The position numbers and the translations under genes are program-made. A model generated the notes under the pieces. It was not told where the DNA came from, ran no database searches, and saw only the letters and a program-made list of their open reading frames with translations. A stretch of DNA of 64,000 bases from Bifidobacterium commune. GTDB lineage: Bacteria > Actinomycetota > Actinomycetes > Actinomycetales > Bifidobacteriaceae. This document shows positions 43,040-52,569 of this stretch, piece after piece (positions within the stretch are counted from its first letter, which is position 1; every line of letters starts with the position of its first letter). Where the stretch lies: positions 305,283-369,282 of the forward strand of contig NZ_FMBL01000002.1 in NCBI RefSeq assembly GCF_900094885.1, written 5' to 3'.

Positions 43040-44803
43040 TCACTCGTCGTTGCTGCGATCGGCGGCACGAGCCACCCAGACGGAGGCAAGAAGGCCGATG
43101 CCCAGCATCACAATGGCGACAACCAGCGTCCATTGGCTGGCGCGAGTGAACGCGGAGGCCAATGCGTCGGCCACCTGCGGGCCAAGCGCTCCAAGTTTGC
43201 CGGTCGTGCCCTGAGCCCGAATACCGACGATGGCCGCACCAGCCGAGGCGTCGAGTGACTTGGTGAGACCGGCAACCATGCCCTCGTTAAGGCCGTTGAT
43301 GCCGTCGAGTGCCGAAGGTGTCACATGCCCGAGCATCACGGAAAGCATCAAACCTGCGACGGCCGCACCAATGCCGGTGCCGAGCTGGCGGATGGTGGAC
43401 TGCGTCGCGGACCCCTCTCCTGACTCCGCAATCGGAACTTCGGAAAGAACCAGGCTGGTGAGCTGTGCAGCCGCAAAGCCCAGACCGAAGCCGTAGAGCA
43501 GGAACGGCACCAACAGCCAGGCAACGGAAAGGCTGGGCCTCATCATCACCATCAGCAGCACGACGCTTAGAATCTCAACAATCAGACCGAATTGCACCGT
43601 GTGCGGAGCACCGATTTTCGCGGTTACAGGGCGGGCGAGGCCACCGGAAACGATGGAGCCGATGCCCATGACCGCAATCAGCGCGCCGGTAGGAAGCATA
43701 TTGATACCACGGACGTTGATCAGATACAGCGGCAGCACGAACATGATGGCGAACTGGCCGGCCTGAATAGCGCCGGCCGCGATGTTGCCCATCGAGAACG
43801 TGGGTATGCGGAAGAGCGTTAGATCAAGCATCACCGGCAACAAACGACGAGCGCGGCTGTTTTCGGTATGAACGAACAGCACGAAGAAGATGATGCCCAG
43901 CACAATGCAGAACGGTATAACAGAGACGGGCCAATCGGCACCCCACTTGAAGCCACCGATGGCGAATTCAGACTTGGGCTTGAACCAGTCATATGTCTGG
44001 CCCTCGATAAGACCGAAGATCAGCAGTGCCGAGCCAAGAGCGGAAAGAACAACGCCGAGCGGGTCGAATCCCTGCGGCTTGGCTTCAGCAGCACCGGACT
44101 GAGCAGCGGCCGCAGCCCGCGCCGCACCACCCATCGCGGAGGCACCGGCCTTGCCACCGGTTTTCGGAACGAAGGGAATAGCAGCAATGAACACAAAGAG
44201 ACCAAGTGGGGCGTTGACCAGGAAAATCCAGCGCCAGCCGATGGTTTGGGTGAACAGACCGCCAAGGAACGGGCCCACCGCAGCGGCCGCACTCATCACG
44301 GAACCCCAAACGCCGAAGGCTATCGCGCGATTCTTGCCGCGGAAGGAAGCAGAAACGATGGAAAGCGTGGACGGCATCACCAAAGCACCGCCGACGGCCT
44401 GTATCGCACGGGCACTGAGCAGCATGCCGGCACCGTTCGAAGAGGCTGCCAGAACGGAACCGGCAACGAAGATTACGACACCGACCTGCAGCGTCATCTT
44501 CCTGCCCTTAAGGTCGCCGAGCTTGCCAAAAGGCAACAACAGCGCGGCGAGAATGATGTTATAGAGTGAGGTCACCCATTGCGCATCGGTCAGATTAAGG
44601 CCGATCTCGCGAATCATCGCTGGAATCGACACGTTGACGATGGAACCGTCGAGAACAATCATCGCCAGCCCCAGCGCCAACACCCACAAGGCGTTCCACG
44701 GCGGCTTCTCGCCGGAACGAGACACGTTCGAAGCGCCCGGAGCGGCGGCTGACGCGACGCTCCCCTGACCTTCCACCATCTGGCTGTTCTGTTGCTGATT
44801 CAT
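43040..44803 (-). CDS. DHA2-family (EmrB/QacA) multidrug MFS exporter
   Basis: 587 residues from ATG 44803 with GGAGAAGG upstream; the frame extends back to 44854 but without an RBS. Typical DHA2 motifs: ALGLAMIVLDGSIVNVSIPA (motif D1), LGDLKGRKMTLQVGVVIFVA (motif A) and RAIQAVGGALVMPSTLSIVS with GPFLGGLFTQTIGWRWIFLV (motif C region). About fourteen helices, with an Ala/Gly-rich cytosolic loop near the middle. Likely drug/proton antiport. The divergent TetR gene and the palindrome between them indicate inducible control. Confidence 0.92.
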   Translation of the reverse strand: MNQQQNSQMVEGQGSVASAAAPGASNVSRSGEKPPWNALWVLALGLAMIVLDGSIVNVSIPAMIREIGLNLTDAQWVTSLYNIILAALLLPFGKLGDLKGRKMTLQVGVVIFVAGSVLAASSNGAGMLLSARAIQAVGGALVMPSTLSIVSASFRGKNRAIAFGVWGSVMSAAAAVGPFLGGLFTQTIGWRWIFLVNAPLGLFVFIAAIPFVPKTGGKAGASAMGGAARAAAAAQSGAAEAKPQGFDPLGVVLSALGSALLIFGLIEGQTYDWFKPKSEFAIGGFKWGADWPVSVIPFCIVLGIIFFVLFVHTENSRARRLLPVMLDLTLFRIPTFSMGNIAAGAIQAGQFAIMFVLPLYLINVRGINMLPTGALIAVMGIGSIVSGGLARPVTAKIGAPHTVQFGLIVEILSVVLLMVMMRPSLSVAWLLVPFLLYGFGLGFAAAQLTSLVLSEVPIAESGEGSATQSTIRQLGTGIGAAVAGLMLSVMLGHVTPSALDGINGLNEGMVAGLTKSLDASAGAAIVGIRAQGTTGKLGALGPQVADALASAFTRASQWTLVVAIVMLGIGLLASVWVARAADRSNDE

Positions 44804-44878
44804 GAGTCGTCCTTCTCCAATAAGAGCGATGCTCGGCCGCCAAGGCCCGAACAAGAAAGGTCTCAGCAGCTATGCACT

Positions 44879-44899
44879 TTTGCGACACGCTGTCGCAAA
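44879..44899. promoter_or_regulatory. TetR-type operator palindrome
   Basis: A perfect 21-bp palindrome centred on 44889: TTTGCGACA on the left and TGTCGCAAA on the right around CGC. It lies between the divergent exporter and TetR genes and followed by A+T-rich sequence, so it is the likely repressor site. Confidence 0.8.
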
Positions 44900-45093
44900 C
44901 TGTGTTTGACTATACGACGTTAAGATTAAAGATGCAAATCAATGGTCATGCGGCATGGAATTTGCCGTAGTCAGCGCATTCGTCGACGGACACCGCACAT
45001 AGACAAGCCCCGAAGGCCACCCGAACACCAAAGCCGAAAACCGACGCCATGGACCAATGGGGCACCGCGCTTCAACCAGACAAGGAGAACGAC

Positions 45094-45879
45094 ATGCCAC
45101 GCATCAATGGGTCGAACCTTGAGGAACACCGTCGCCGCACCATGAACGCATTGCTTGATTCGGCGGAAACCATCATGCGGGAAGAGGGCGACGCCGCCCT
45201 GACTCCGACCAACGTCAGCCGCGGGGCCGGTATCGCACGCAACTCCATCTACCGGTACGTCAAGGACATGAAGGACTTGCGTCACCAACTCATGGCACGG
45301 CGGATGCCTCAATGGATCGATGCCCTTGAAGATGGGCTGAGTGGCATTACCGACCCGGCGCAAATCGTGACGCTATGGGTCAAAATCAACCTCGAACAGT
45401 TCATTCTTCAAGGCCACGACTGGATGACCAAGATGCCCCTCAGCGACGCCGAGTTCTACTCCAGCGAAGAGCTGTGGAAACAGCACAACAACACGAAAAA
45501 CGAAAACGGCACGGAAACTACAGGCGGCACGGACGACAAGGAACAGGCGAGCGACGAGCGCGACAACGCCGAACAATGGTATAAAGACGCGGCGGCAACC
45601 GACATCTTTTGCGGGCACCGCTACGATGCCTCAGCCGACCAATCGCTCGAACCGCAACAACCAAGCCTGCACCAACGGCTCAGGGCACCGATTGTCGCAG
45701 CATGGAAAGAACTGCATCCGGCGAACCCCCAGGTCGGCATCGCGCTTACGGAAGGCGTTGTTTCCAACGGCATGCGCCTGCTGAGCGGCAAAGAACAAGC
45801 AAAGGAAAGCCGCTCCGCAATTATCTCCGACATCAGCCGTTCCATCCGTGCGATCGTCGACGAATTGCGCGAAAACTAA
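45094..45879 (+). CDS. TetR-family repressor of the adjacent exporter
   Basis: 261 residues from ATG 45094 with AAGGAG 7 nt upstream. The N-terminal helix-turn-helix is RRTMNALLDSAETIMREEGD, then AALTPTNVSRGAGIARNSIY, then RYVKDMKDLRHQLMARRMP. The ligand domain is less conserved and holds a hydrophilic insertion (HNNTKNENGTETTGGTDDKE). It is divergently arranged with a DHA2 exporter across a 21-bp palindrome, the textbook layout for drug-responsive derepression. Inducer unknown. Confidence 0.9.
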   Translation: MPRINGSNLEEHRRRTMNALLDSAETIMREEGDAALTPTNVSRGAGIARNSIYRYVKDMKDLRHQLMARRMPQWIDALEDGLSGITDPAQIVTLWVKINLEQFILQGHDWMTKMPLSDAEFYSSEELWKQHNNTKNENGTETTGGTDDKEQASDERDNAEQWYKDAAATDIFCGHRYDASADQSLEPQQPSLHQRLRAPIVAAWKELHPANPQVGIALTEGVVSNGMRLLSGKEQAKESRSAIISDISRSIRAIVDELREN

Positions 45880-46039
45880 CCACGCTTCATCCACCGAAAT
45901 ATCCACCACCATCCACATTTCAACGAAGTCGCTGAGGACAAGAATTTCAGCTTTTGTGAGATAGCCCACACCATCCAAAATGCCTCCCTCGGATCCGATA
46001 TCCGACGACCCTTGTGCCATCTAGCCTTAAGCACTACAA

Positions 46040-46055
46040 GCACTACATCTAGTGT
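46040..46055 (+). promoter_or_regulatory. NrdR box
   Basis: GCACTACATCTAGTGT matches the NrdR consensus ACACWATATMTWGTGT at 14 of 16 positions, 99 bp upstream of nrdH. A second, weaker site would be expected about 31 bp away; nothing convincing is seen. Confidence 0.65.
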
Positions 46056-46154
46056 CTCGATATACGACACGCTACTAGAAGTTGGGGTTACGTTTGGAAC
46101 CACAACCATGTAATCTGTCCTTGAAAGCACAAATTCACGAATCCGGAGGCTGGG

Positions 46155-46433
46155 ATGACCGTCACAGTTTTTACCAAACCACGCTGCCCACAATGCGAGG
46201 CAACCAAGCGTCAACTGACACGTCAGCAAATCACCTTCGAGACCGTCGACCTGACGGAGAACCCCTCAACACTCAAGCAGCTCACTGAGGCCGGCTTCCG
46301 TCAGGCTCCGGTGGTCATCACGCCCAACGCTTCCTGGAGTGGCTATCGCCCTGACCTCATCAAGCAGCTGGCGGACGAGACCTCCGAGCAGCCTGCATCG
46401 GCCAAGGAACAGGACACCAAGATTCTCGCATAG
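46155..46433 (+). CDS. nrdH: NrdH-redoxin
   Basis: 92 residues: MTVTVFTKPRCPQCEATKRQ with the redox pair Cys11/Cys14, then FETVDLTENPSTLKQLTEAG, FRQAPVVITPNASWSGYRPD. GGAGG upstream. A thioredoxin-like electron donor that re-reduces NrdE. First gene of nrdHIEF; a short Ser/Ala/Lys tail extends past the usual ~75-80 residues. Confidence 0.95.
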   Translation: MTVTVFTKPRCPQCEATKRQLTRQQITFETVDLTENPSTLKQLTEAGFRQAPVVITPNASWSGYRPDLIKQLADETSEQPASAKEQDTKILA

Positions 46434-46442
46434 GCGAAACCG

Positions 46443-47117
46443 GTGATGATTCAAAAGAACGACGAAACGGACCACGGAGAAAAGACGCGAGCGATGAACG
46501 AAACAATTGGCACAAATACCGACGTAAGCATGGAAAGTGCCACCGCATCGCAACCGACATCCGTTCCAGCCTCGCAGTCATCCCAAGCCGGAAACGCCAG
46601 CACAGGTACACAGGAACCGTTTGACGACGAGTGCGTCACCCCAAGTGAACCTGAAGGAAAAGCACAAGGCAAACATATCGGCGCGGTAGTCTACTTCTCC
46701 TCGATATCGAACAACACCGCCCGTTTCATTGAAAGCTGCGGATTCCCCGAGGAGGGAATCAACGTCTACCGCATCCCGCTTCGCCCCAAGGAAGCACCTC
46801 TGCAGGTACGCGAGCCTTATATTCTGATTGTTCCGACCTACGGCGGTGGTGACATCTCGAAGGCACTGCTTCCCCAAATACGCAAATTCCTGAACGGACA
46901 CAAGAACCGCAGCTTCATTCGCGGCGTAATCAGCTCGGGAAACAGGAACTTCGCGACGGCGTTCTGCGCCGCCGGCGACATCATTGCAGAAAAGTGCCAT
47001 GTGCCTTTCATGTACAATTTCGAGCTTTTGGGCACGGCCGACGATCAGTGCCAAGTGCGCGACGGAGTGCGCAATTTCTTCCTGAACGCGCAATCCTCCC
47101 AGGCTGAACACCGGTAA
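46443..47117 (+). CDS. nrdI: NrdI flavodoxin with extended N-terminus
   Basis: 224 residues if begun at GTG 46443 (ATG 46446 and ATG 46494 are alternatives; none has a strong RBS). The first ~75 residues are Ser/Thr/Gln/Glu-rich and non-conserved. The flavodoxin domain follows: VVYFSSISNNTARFIESCGF, the FMN loop IVPTYGGGDISKALLPQIRK, and GVISSGNRNFATAFCAAGDI. NrdI supplies superoxide/oxidant for assembling the NrdF radical cofactor. It is well preserved although the NrdF here lacks most metal ligands, so its oxidant-delivery role may be unusual. Confidence 0.92.
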   Translation: MMIQKNDETDHGEKTRAMNETIGTNTDVSMESATASQPTSVPASQSSQAGNASTGTQEPFDDECVTPSEPEGKAQGKHIGAVVYFSSISNNTARFIESCGFPEEGINVYRIPLRPKEAPLQVREPYILIVPTYGGGDISKALLPQIRKFLNGHKNRSFIRGVISSGNRNFATAFCAAGDIIAEKCHVPFMYNFELLGTADDQCQVRDGVRNFFLNAQSSQAEHR

Positions 47118-47251
47118 CCGTTAACCATACGGATACCAAGACCGCCTTGCCGCAGCAGGCAGGGACGGTTACGGATAACCACATTTTTTGTATCAAATTA
47201 CGTAAATAACCAACGCCGTCAACGCGACGACACTGAAAGAGTAGGGAAACA

Positions 47252-49438
47252 ATGGCTCTCAACGACACAACGCTGAGCATGGACAACACCAGCGAAGACA
47301 CCAACTTCGATCTGGAACACGATTATCATTCGCTTAACGCGATGCTCAACCTCTACGACGAGGACGGCAACATTCAGTTTGACAAGGATCAGGCCGCCGA
47401 ACGTGCTTACGTCAACGGTCATGTCGCCAAGAACACCGTGAAGTTTGCCTCCACCGCCGAGCGTATCAAGTTTCTGGAAGACAACTTGTACTACGACAAG
47501 TCCGTCTTCGATCAGTACACCCCCGAGTTCCTCGACAAGTTCTACGACCACGTTGAGAACTCCGGTTTCGAATTCGAAACCTTCCTCGGCGCTTTCAAGT
47601 TCTACCGTGCATACGCGCTGAAGACCTTCGACGGCAAGCAGTATCTCGAGGACTTCCCGCAGCGCGCCGGTGCCGTGGCGCTCGAACTCGCCGCCGGCGA
47701 TGAGGCCGACGCCATCAAGTATGCCGACGAAATCATCTCCGGTCGCTTCCAGCCCGCCACCCCGACCTTCCTCAACTTGGGCAAGGCCCAGCGCGGTGAG
47801 CCGGTTTCCTGCTTCCTGGTGCGCATCGAAGACAACATGGAGTCCATCTCCCGCAGCATCAACTCCGCACTCCAGCTCTCCAAGCGCGGCGGCGGTGTGG
47901 CCCTTCTGCTCACCAATCTTCGCGAGCAGGGCGCACCGATCAAGCACATACAGAACCAGTCCAGCGGTGTCGTACCGGTCATGAAGCTGCTTGAAGATTC
48001 CTTCTCGTACGCCAACCAGCTTGGTGCACGCCAAGGCGCGGGCGCAGTCTACCTGAACGCCCACCACCCCGACATTCTCCGCTTCCTCGACACCAAGCGC
48101 GAGAATGCGGACGAAAAAACGCGAATCAAGTCACTTTCCTTGGGCGTCGTCATCCCCGATATCACCTTCGAGCTGGCCAAGCGCAAGGAAAAAATGGCCC
48201 TCTTCTCCCCCTACGATGTCGAGCGCGTCTACGGCAAGCCGTTCGCGGATATCTCCGTCACTGAAAAGTACGACGAGATGCTCAACGATGACCGTATTCA
48301 CAAGACCTACATCGATGCCCGCGAGTTCTTCATGACCTTGGGTGAAGTGCAGTTCGAATCCGGTTACCCTTACATCCTCTTCGAAGACACAGTGAACAAG
48401 GCCAACCCGATTGACGGCCGTGTCACCATGTCGAACCTCTGCTCCGAGATTCTCCAGGTGCAGGAAGCCTCCACCTACAACGCCGACCTAGGCTACGACC
48501 ATGTCGGCAAGGACATCTCCTGCAACCTTGGCTCGCTCAACATCGCGAAGGCGATGGACGGCGGTCTGGCCGATCCAGTGGAAACCGCCATCCGTGCACT
48601 GACCAGCGTCAGCGAGCACACGAGCATCGATTCGGTGCCCTCCATCAAACGCGGCAACGGAGAAGGTCACTCCATCGGTCTCGGACAGATGAACCTGCAC
48701 GGCTTCCTCTCCCGCGAGCACATGTTCTACGGCTCGGAAGAAGCGCTGGACTTCACCGACATGTACTTCATGACCGTCGCCTACCACGCCTACAAGGCCT
48801 CGCACAATCTGGCCGTCGAGCGCGGCCACGCCTTCGCAACCTTCGACACCTCGGCTTACGCAAAGGCTGCCGGCCAAGGCAACTACTTCGATAAGTACAC
48901 CGACGGCAGCCGCTCGCTTGAACCGCGTACGCAGACCGTCAAGGATCTCTTCGAGCGCTTCGGCATCCATATCCCGACCGTTTCCGACTGGGAGACGCTG
49001 CGCGACGAAATTCTCAAGGACGGCATCTACAACGAGTACCTGCAGGCTGTTCCGCCGACCGGTTCGATCTCCTACATCAACCACTCCACGTCCTCGATCC
49101 ACCCGATCGCTTCAAAGATCGAAATCCGCAAGGAAGGCAAGGTCGGCCGCGTCTACTATCCGGCACCGTACATGACCAACGACAACCTCGAGTACTTCCA
49201 GGATGCCTATGAAATCGGCTGGCAGAAGATCGTCGACACTTACGCCGAGGCGACCCAGCACGTCGACCAGGGCCTGTCACTCACGCTCTTCTTCCCCGCT
49301 GGCGTAACCACGCGTGAGCTCAACAAGGCACAGATCTATGCCTGGCGCAAGGGCATCAAGACCCTCTACTACATCCGCATCCGCCAGCAGGCGCTTGAGG
49401 GCACCGAGGTCGAGGGCTGCGTCAGCTGCATGCTGTAA
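47252..49438 (+). CDS. nrdE: Class Ib ribonucleotide reductase alpha subunit
   Basis: 728 residues aligning throughout with NrdE. All catalytic residues are visible: Cys187 in GEPVSCFLV, Asn395/Cys397/Glu399 in SNLCSEI, Cys424 in DISCNLGS, the stacked Tyr706-Tyr707 in TLYYIRIRQ, and the C-terminal shuttle Cys723/Cys726 in GCVSCML. It reduces NDPs to dNDPs and needs a radical from NrdF through its Tyr pair. A hairpin terminator follows the stop, separating it from nrdF. Confidence 0.97.
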   Translation: MALNDTTLSMDNTSEDTNFDLEHDYHSLNAMLNLYDEDGNIQFDKDQAAERAYVNGHVAKNTVKFASTAERIKFLEDNLYYDKSVFDQYTPEFLDKFYDHVENSGFEFETFLGAFKFYRAYALKTFDGKQYLEDFPQRAGAVALELAAGDEADAIKYADEIISGRFQPATPTFLNLGKAQRGEPVSCFLVRIEDNMESISRSINSALQLSKRGGGVALLLTNLREQGAPIKHIQNQSSGVVPVMKLLEDSFSYANQLGARQGAGAVYLNAHHPDILRFLDTKRENADEKTRIKSLSLGVVIPDITFELAKRKEKMALFSPYDVERVYGKPFADISVTEKYDEMLNDDRIHKTYIDAREFFMTLGEVQFESGYPYILFEDTVNKANPIDGRVTMSNLCSEILQVQEASTYNADLGYDHVGKDISCNLGSLNIAKAMDGGLADPVETAIRALTSVSEHTSIDSVPSIKRGNGEGHSIGLGQMNLHGFLSREHMFYGSEEALDFTDMYFMTVAYHAYKASHNLAVERGHAFATFDTSAYAKAAGQGNYFDKYTDGSRSLEPRTQTVKDLFERFGIHIPTVSDWETLRDEILKDGIYNEYLQAVPPTGSISYINHSTSSIHPIASKIEIRKEGKVGRVYYPAPYMTNDNLEYFQDAYEIGWQKIVDTYAEATQHVDQGLSLTLFFPAGVTTRELNKAQIYAWRKGIKTLYYIRIRQQALEGTEVEGCVSCML

Positions 49439-49469
49439 AGAAGCGCCCCAGACCCTTACTGAAAAGGGT

Positions 49470-49512
49470 AGTGCCCGCCAGATATTTGTTAGTATCGGCG
49501 GGCACTTTATAT
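49470..49512 (+). terminator. Terminator between nrdE and nrdF
   Basis: AGTGCCCGCC (49470-49479) and GGCGGGCACT (49497-49506) form a perfect 10-bp stem with a 17-nt loop, followed by TTATAT. It may attenuate or uncouple nrdF from nrdE. Confidence 0.7.
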
Positions 49513-49581
49513 AAACGAGCCACGTGAGATTAATGGTTGCATAATACCGACAGACAAGAAATTATCAACGAAGGAACATTC

Positions 49582-50709
49582 ATGACTTTCGCAGCAGCGG
49601 ATTGGACACGCACAGATGCGAACACCGATATCGACCGCACCGCATTCAATACAATGACGGCGAACCTGTGGACCCCCGAGCAAATCTTGCTTGCCAACGA
49701 CGCCGAGGATATCCGCGCACTGAGCAGCAACGAGCGACTCGCACTCGCCCATATTTTTGCAGGTTTGGCAAGCACCGAGGCGTTGCTAACAAATGCTTCC
49801 ATAAGCGCGCTAAACGAGGATGCCGCGCGCTACAAGGCAGGAACCAGACAGGCTGTGCTCACTGCCATTGCATTCAGCAGTTCAATACACTCGAAGGCCT
49901 ATTCGGCGCTTCTCACAGCGCTCGATGGCAACCTACCCGGCAAAGCCGGCGAAGGGTCAAACACAGACACCAATAAAAACAACGGTTCCACAACTTTGGC
50001 ATTCAACTGGATTGAGCAAAACGCATCGATGCAGGGGAAACAGCAGCTGCTCAATGACGCATATCGGACTGACACCGAAAATGAAGGTAGCTCGAAACTT
50101 GATGCCCTCAAACGCCTCGCGGCGACGGTGCTTGCGCAATCACTGACCATCGAAGCCGGATTCTACCTGCCGATGCGATTTTCCAGCCGCGGAACGCTGA
50201 CGAAAACCGCCGATATCGTTCGTTTGATCAATCGCGATCTCGCCACCTCCAGCTCATATTTGGGCGCACTCTATCAGCAGGGAATCGAGCAGCTGGACAG
50301 CGAAACCAGCGAAACCATGCGAGAATACACCTATGATCTCGCAAACAATCTGTACTTTGCGGAAGAAGACTACGGCTACACGCTGCCGTATGCCGATTTC
50401 AGCCTCGAAGAAGACACCGAAAAGTTCCTGAGCTACAACACCAACAAGGCACTCTCCTATCTGGGATACCCAGCCTTATTCCCCGCCGAGATCAGCGAGC
50501 CGAACCCTGCCGTCATCGACGAGCTCAATGACATGGAATCGACGTCATCGGCGTTGGCGTCCAACAGCCTGTTCGACGCCAACGTCAACTTCACGGCATC
50601 GACCACAAACGCGGCAGCCGGCACGGGAGCCACCACTGATTCCTCGGCTGCATCCGGCACCGCCGCCAACAAAACCGAGGAAACCAGCGACGACGACTGG
50701 GATTTCTGA
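49582..50709 (+). CDS. nrdF: NrdF-family protein lacking most metal ligands
   Basis: 375 residues from ATG 49582 with AAGGAAC upstream. The fold is clearly NrdF: NLWTPEQILLAND (Trp30), IHSKAYSALLTAL, GFYLPMRFSSRGTLTKTADI, KFLSYNTNKALSYLGYPALF, and the R1-docking tail DDDWDF. Compared with E. coli NrdF as I recall it, the six diiron/dimanganese ligands become Glu66 (for Asp67), Ser100 (Glu98), His103 (His101), Gln186 (Glu158), Leu220 (Glu192) and Ser223 (His195). The radical tyrosine position is kept (Tyr107). The C-terminal interfacial Tyr is not evident; the region reads LFDANVNFTAST. There is an Asn/Gly/Thr-rich insertion at residues 117-138. A canonical metal-based radical cofactor seems impossible. 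Confidence 0.88.
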   Translation: MTFAAADWTRTDANTDIDRTAFNTMTANLWTPEQILLANDAEDIRALSSNERLALAHIFAGLASTEALLTNASISALNEDAARYKAGTRQAVLTAIAFSSSIHSKAYSALLTALDGNLPGKAGEGSNTDTNKNNGSTTLAFNWIEQNASMQGKQQLLNDAYRTDTENEGSSKLDALKRLAATVLAQSLTIEAGFYLPMRFSSRGTLTKTADIVRLINRDLATSSSYLGALYQQGIEQLDSETSETMREYTYDLANNLYFAEEDYGYTLPYADFSLEEDTEKFLSYNTNKALSYLGYPALFPAEISEPNPAVIDELNDMESTSSALASNSLFDANVNFTASTTNAAAGTGATTDSSAASGTAANKTEETSDDDWDF

Positions 50710-50770
50710 GCGATACACTGTGACTCGCGGTACACATGACCCATCGCGGCAATCTGCCAGTATCGGTAGG

Positions 50771-50808
50771 GATAAGGGGGGCTCGTCAATCATCGAGCCC
50801 CCCTTATC
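50771..50808. terminator. Bidirectional terminator
   Basis: A perfect 15-bp stem (50771-50785 with 50794-50808, GATAAGGGGGGCTCG) and 8-nt loop between the convergent nrdF and membrane-protein genes. Confidence 0.85.
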
Positions 50809-50891
50809 CATAAACGTCAACAGTTAGCGAGCACACCTGGCCAGGTACGGACAATAACGGAAACACAGCCAATCTACGAATTCCACCGCGT

Positions 50892-52238
50892 TCAGCCGCG
50901 ACCGGACCACTTGGGATTGATACTCATGGTCTGGAAGCGCTGCTGCATCACACTGTCGTCAAAATGCTCCCCGAAGAATCGAGCGACAGGCGAGGTCTGT
51001 GGCAAACCGGCTACGCGACCATACCAGCAATCAAGGGCCATCAAGGTAACCACGATATCAATCAGCATCAGCGCCAACGCCACGGCCGTCAGAGCGTAGC
51101 GCCACTTCCACGGTATGAGATTGATGAATTTCAACAGGCGCGGCAGCAACTCACGTAGCCATATCAGCCCCGCCAATCCCCAGAAAATCATGTATTTGCC
51201 ACTTGTTCGACCACCGAAAAGCGCAAACCAGTCACCCGCATAATTCCACGCGATAATGCCGAACGCCACCTGCATGAACCAGCTGACGAACGCCTCAAAC
51301 GCTCCGCCGATCAGCGCGCTAGCGAAAAAAATCAGTACGGCATTCGCATGCCAAAGCCGATTCAGGCACATGGTCAGCACCACGACGCCGAAACCGTAAA
51401 TCGGCGAGAACGGCCCCCAAACGAGTCCGGCACGGTCCTGCCACTCGTTGAAGAAAATGAGATGGTAGATTTCCTCAACGACCAAACCAATGACGCAACC
51501 AACCATAAACAGCCAAAACACATTGAAAACATTGAGCTCGATGTACCCTTTACCACTTGGATCGCGCCCCAGCATGCCCCGTGCTTTCGCCTCGACATAT
51601 TCGTCATGTTCATCCATGCGCTTGAGTTTGCGACGTACGGCACGTTCCCCGATCAGCCCTGGGTCGAGCGCAATGGCGAGCGCCACCAGAATCACAATCT
51701 GCAGAACGGAAAGGCCAACACCGATTCCCAAGCCCTGCAAAGCCAGCGAAAGCATGCCCTGTGCCACAGTCACAGCCATCAGCGCGTATGCCCATCGCGC
51801 CGCATACTTACGCATATCGCGCAGCAGCATCACTCCGAACACAATCAGTGCGCCGGCATCGATTAGTGAGATCACGGTTCCCGAGCAGGTCAGAAGGAAC
51901 GTCAAATCAAGAAAATCGACATGAAGTAGACCCGTAAAAAATTTATGCATCCCATTAACAATCACATAGCCGATATATGGCACACCGACAAGCCCAACGA
52001 GCAGAACCAGCACGCCGTAAATCCGACTGATGGCAGTGAGATGGCGAGATGCACGGTTCGCCAAGTCGCGGGAAACGCCGCCTACCCCCTCGGCCGCACG
52101 AGTTGCCGAATGTGCCACGGCATCCGCTGTGGACCTTGCGACTTCATGGAGTGCGATTGCCGACGACTGCGCAGAATGCGACGATTGCCCATCAGCCACT
52201 GCGCTCTTGGACTTTTCGCGATCCGGAGCAGTCTTCAT
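50892..52238 (-). CDS. Putative ABC-transporter-type-IV membrane protein (PF06541-like)
   Basis: 448 residues from ATG 52238, with GGAGGAG upstream; in-frame sequence to 52412 is Arg/Cys-rich and non-conserved. After a Ser/Ala-rich cytosolic N-terminus come ~5 helices, a charged linker (RRKLKRMDEHDEYVEAKARG), then a second membrane block with VVEEIYHLIFFNEWQDRAGL, WGPFSPIYGFGVVVLTMCLN and FEAFVSWFMQVAFGIIAWNY. That block is the conserved core of the PF06541 (ABC_trans_CmpB-like) family. Function unproven despite the family name; no ATPase is adjacent. Confidence 0.8.
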   Translation of the reverse strand: MKTAPDREKSKSAVADGQSSHSAQSSAIALHEVARSTADAVAHSATRAAEGVGGVSRDLANRASRHLTAISRIYGVLVLLVGLVGVPYIGYVIVNGMHKFFTGLLHVDFLDLTFLLTCSGTVISLIDAGALIVFGVMLLRDMRKYAARWAYALMAVTVAQGMLSLALQGLGIGVGLSVLQIVILVALAIALDPGLIGERAVRRKLKRMDEHDEYVEAKARGMLGRDPSGKGYIELNVFNVFWLFMVGCVIGLVVEEIYHLIFFNEWQDRAGLVWGPFSPIYGFGVVVLTMCLNRLWHANAVLIFFASALIGGAFEAFVSWFMQVAFGIIAWNYAGDWFALFGGRTSGKYMIFWGLAGLIWLRELLPRLLKFINLIPWKWRYALTAVALALMLIDIVVTLMALDCWYGRVAGLPQTSPVARFFGEHFDDSVMQQRFQTMSINPKWSGRG

Positions 52239-52569
52239 GGCTCCACTCCTCCTCCGACACAGACATTCACGACTCCACAAGGCTACCCTGCGCAGAAGCG
52301 ACATCCAAATCTGTTCCTGAAACCAGACTGTGCAAAGTCTCTTCTTGCCTGGCCTGTACATCCATGCACCGTCTCCATAACAGTGCGCACCATGACGGCG
52401 TTTCGCCTTCAACCTCTGTTCGCTTGTCGCTCATTGATCCGTTATAAGGCCGCCGGTGGCTGAGCCTGCTTGTAATGTATGACGGTAGACGGTGCGGTGA
52501 GGACGCGGAAGCGATGTTCTCACCGTATTTTGATGCTGAGACGGTGCAAGGGAATCCCGGAGGGCACGG

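Noticed and set aside
46067..46082. Second NrdR box downstream of the first
   Set aside because: Only the first ACAC and a few positions match; too weak beside the 14/16 site at 46040.
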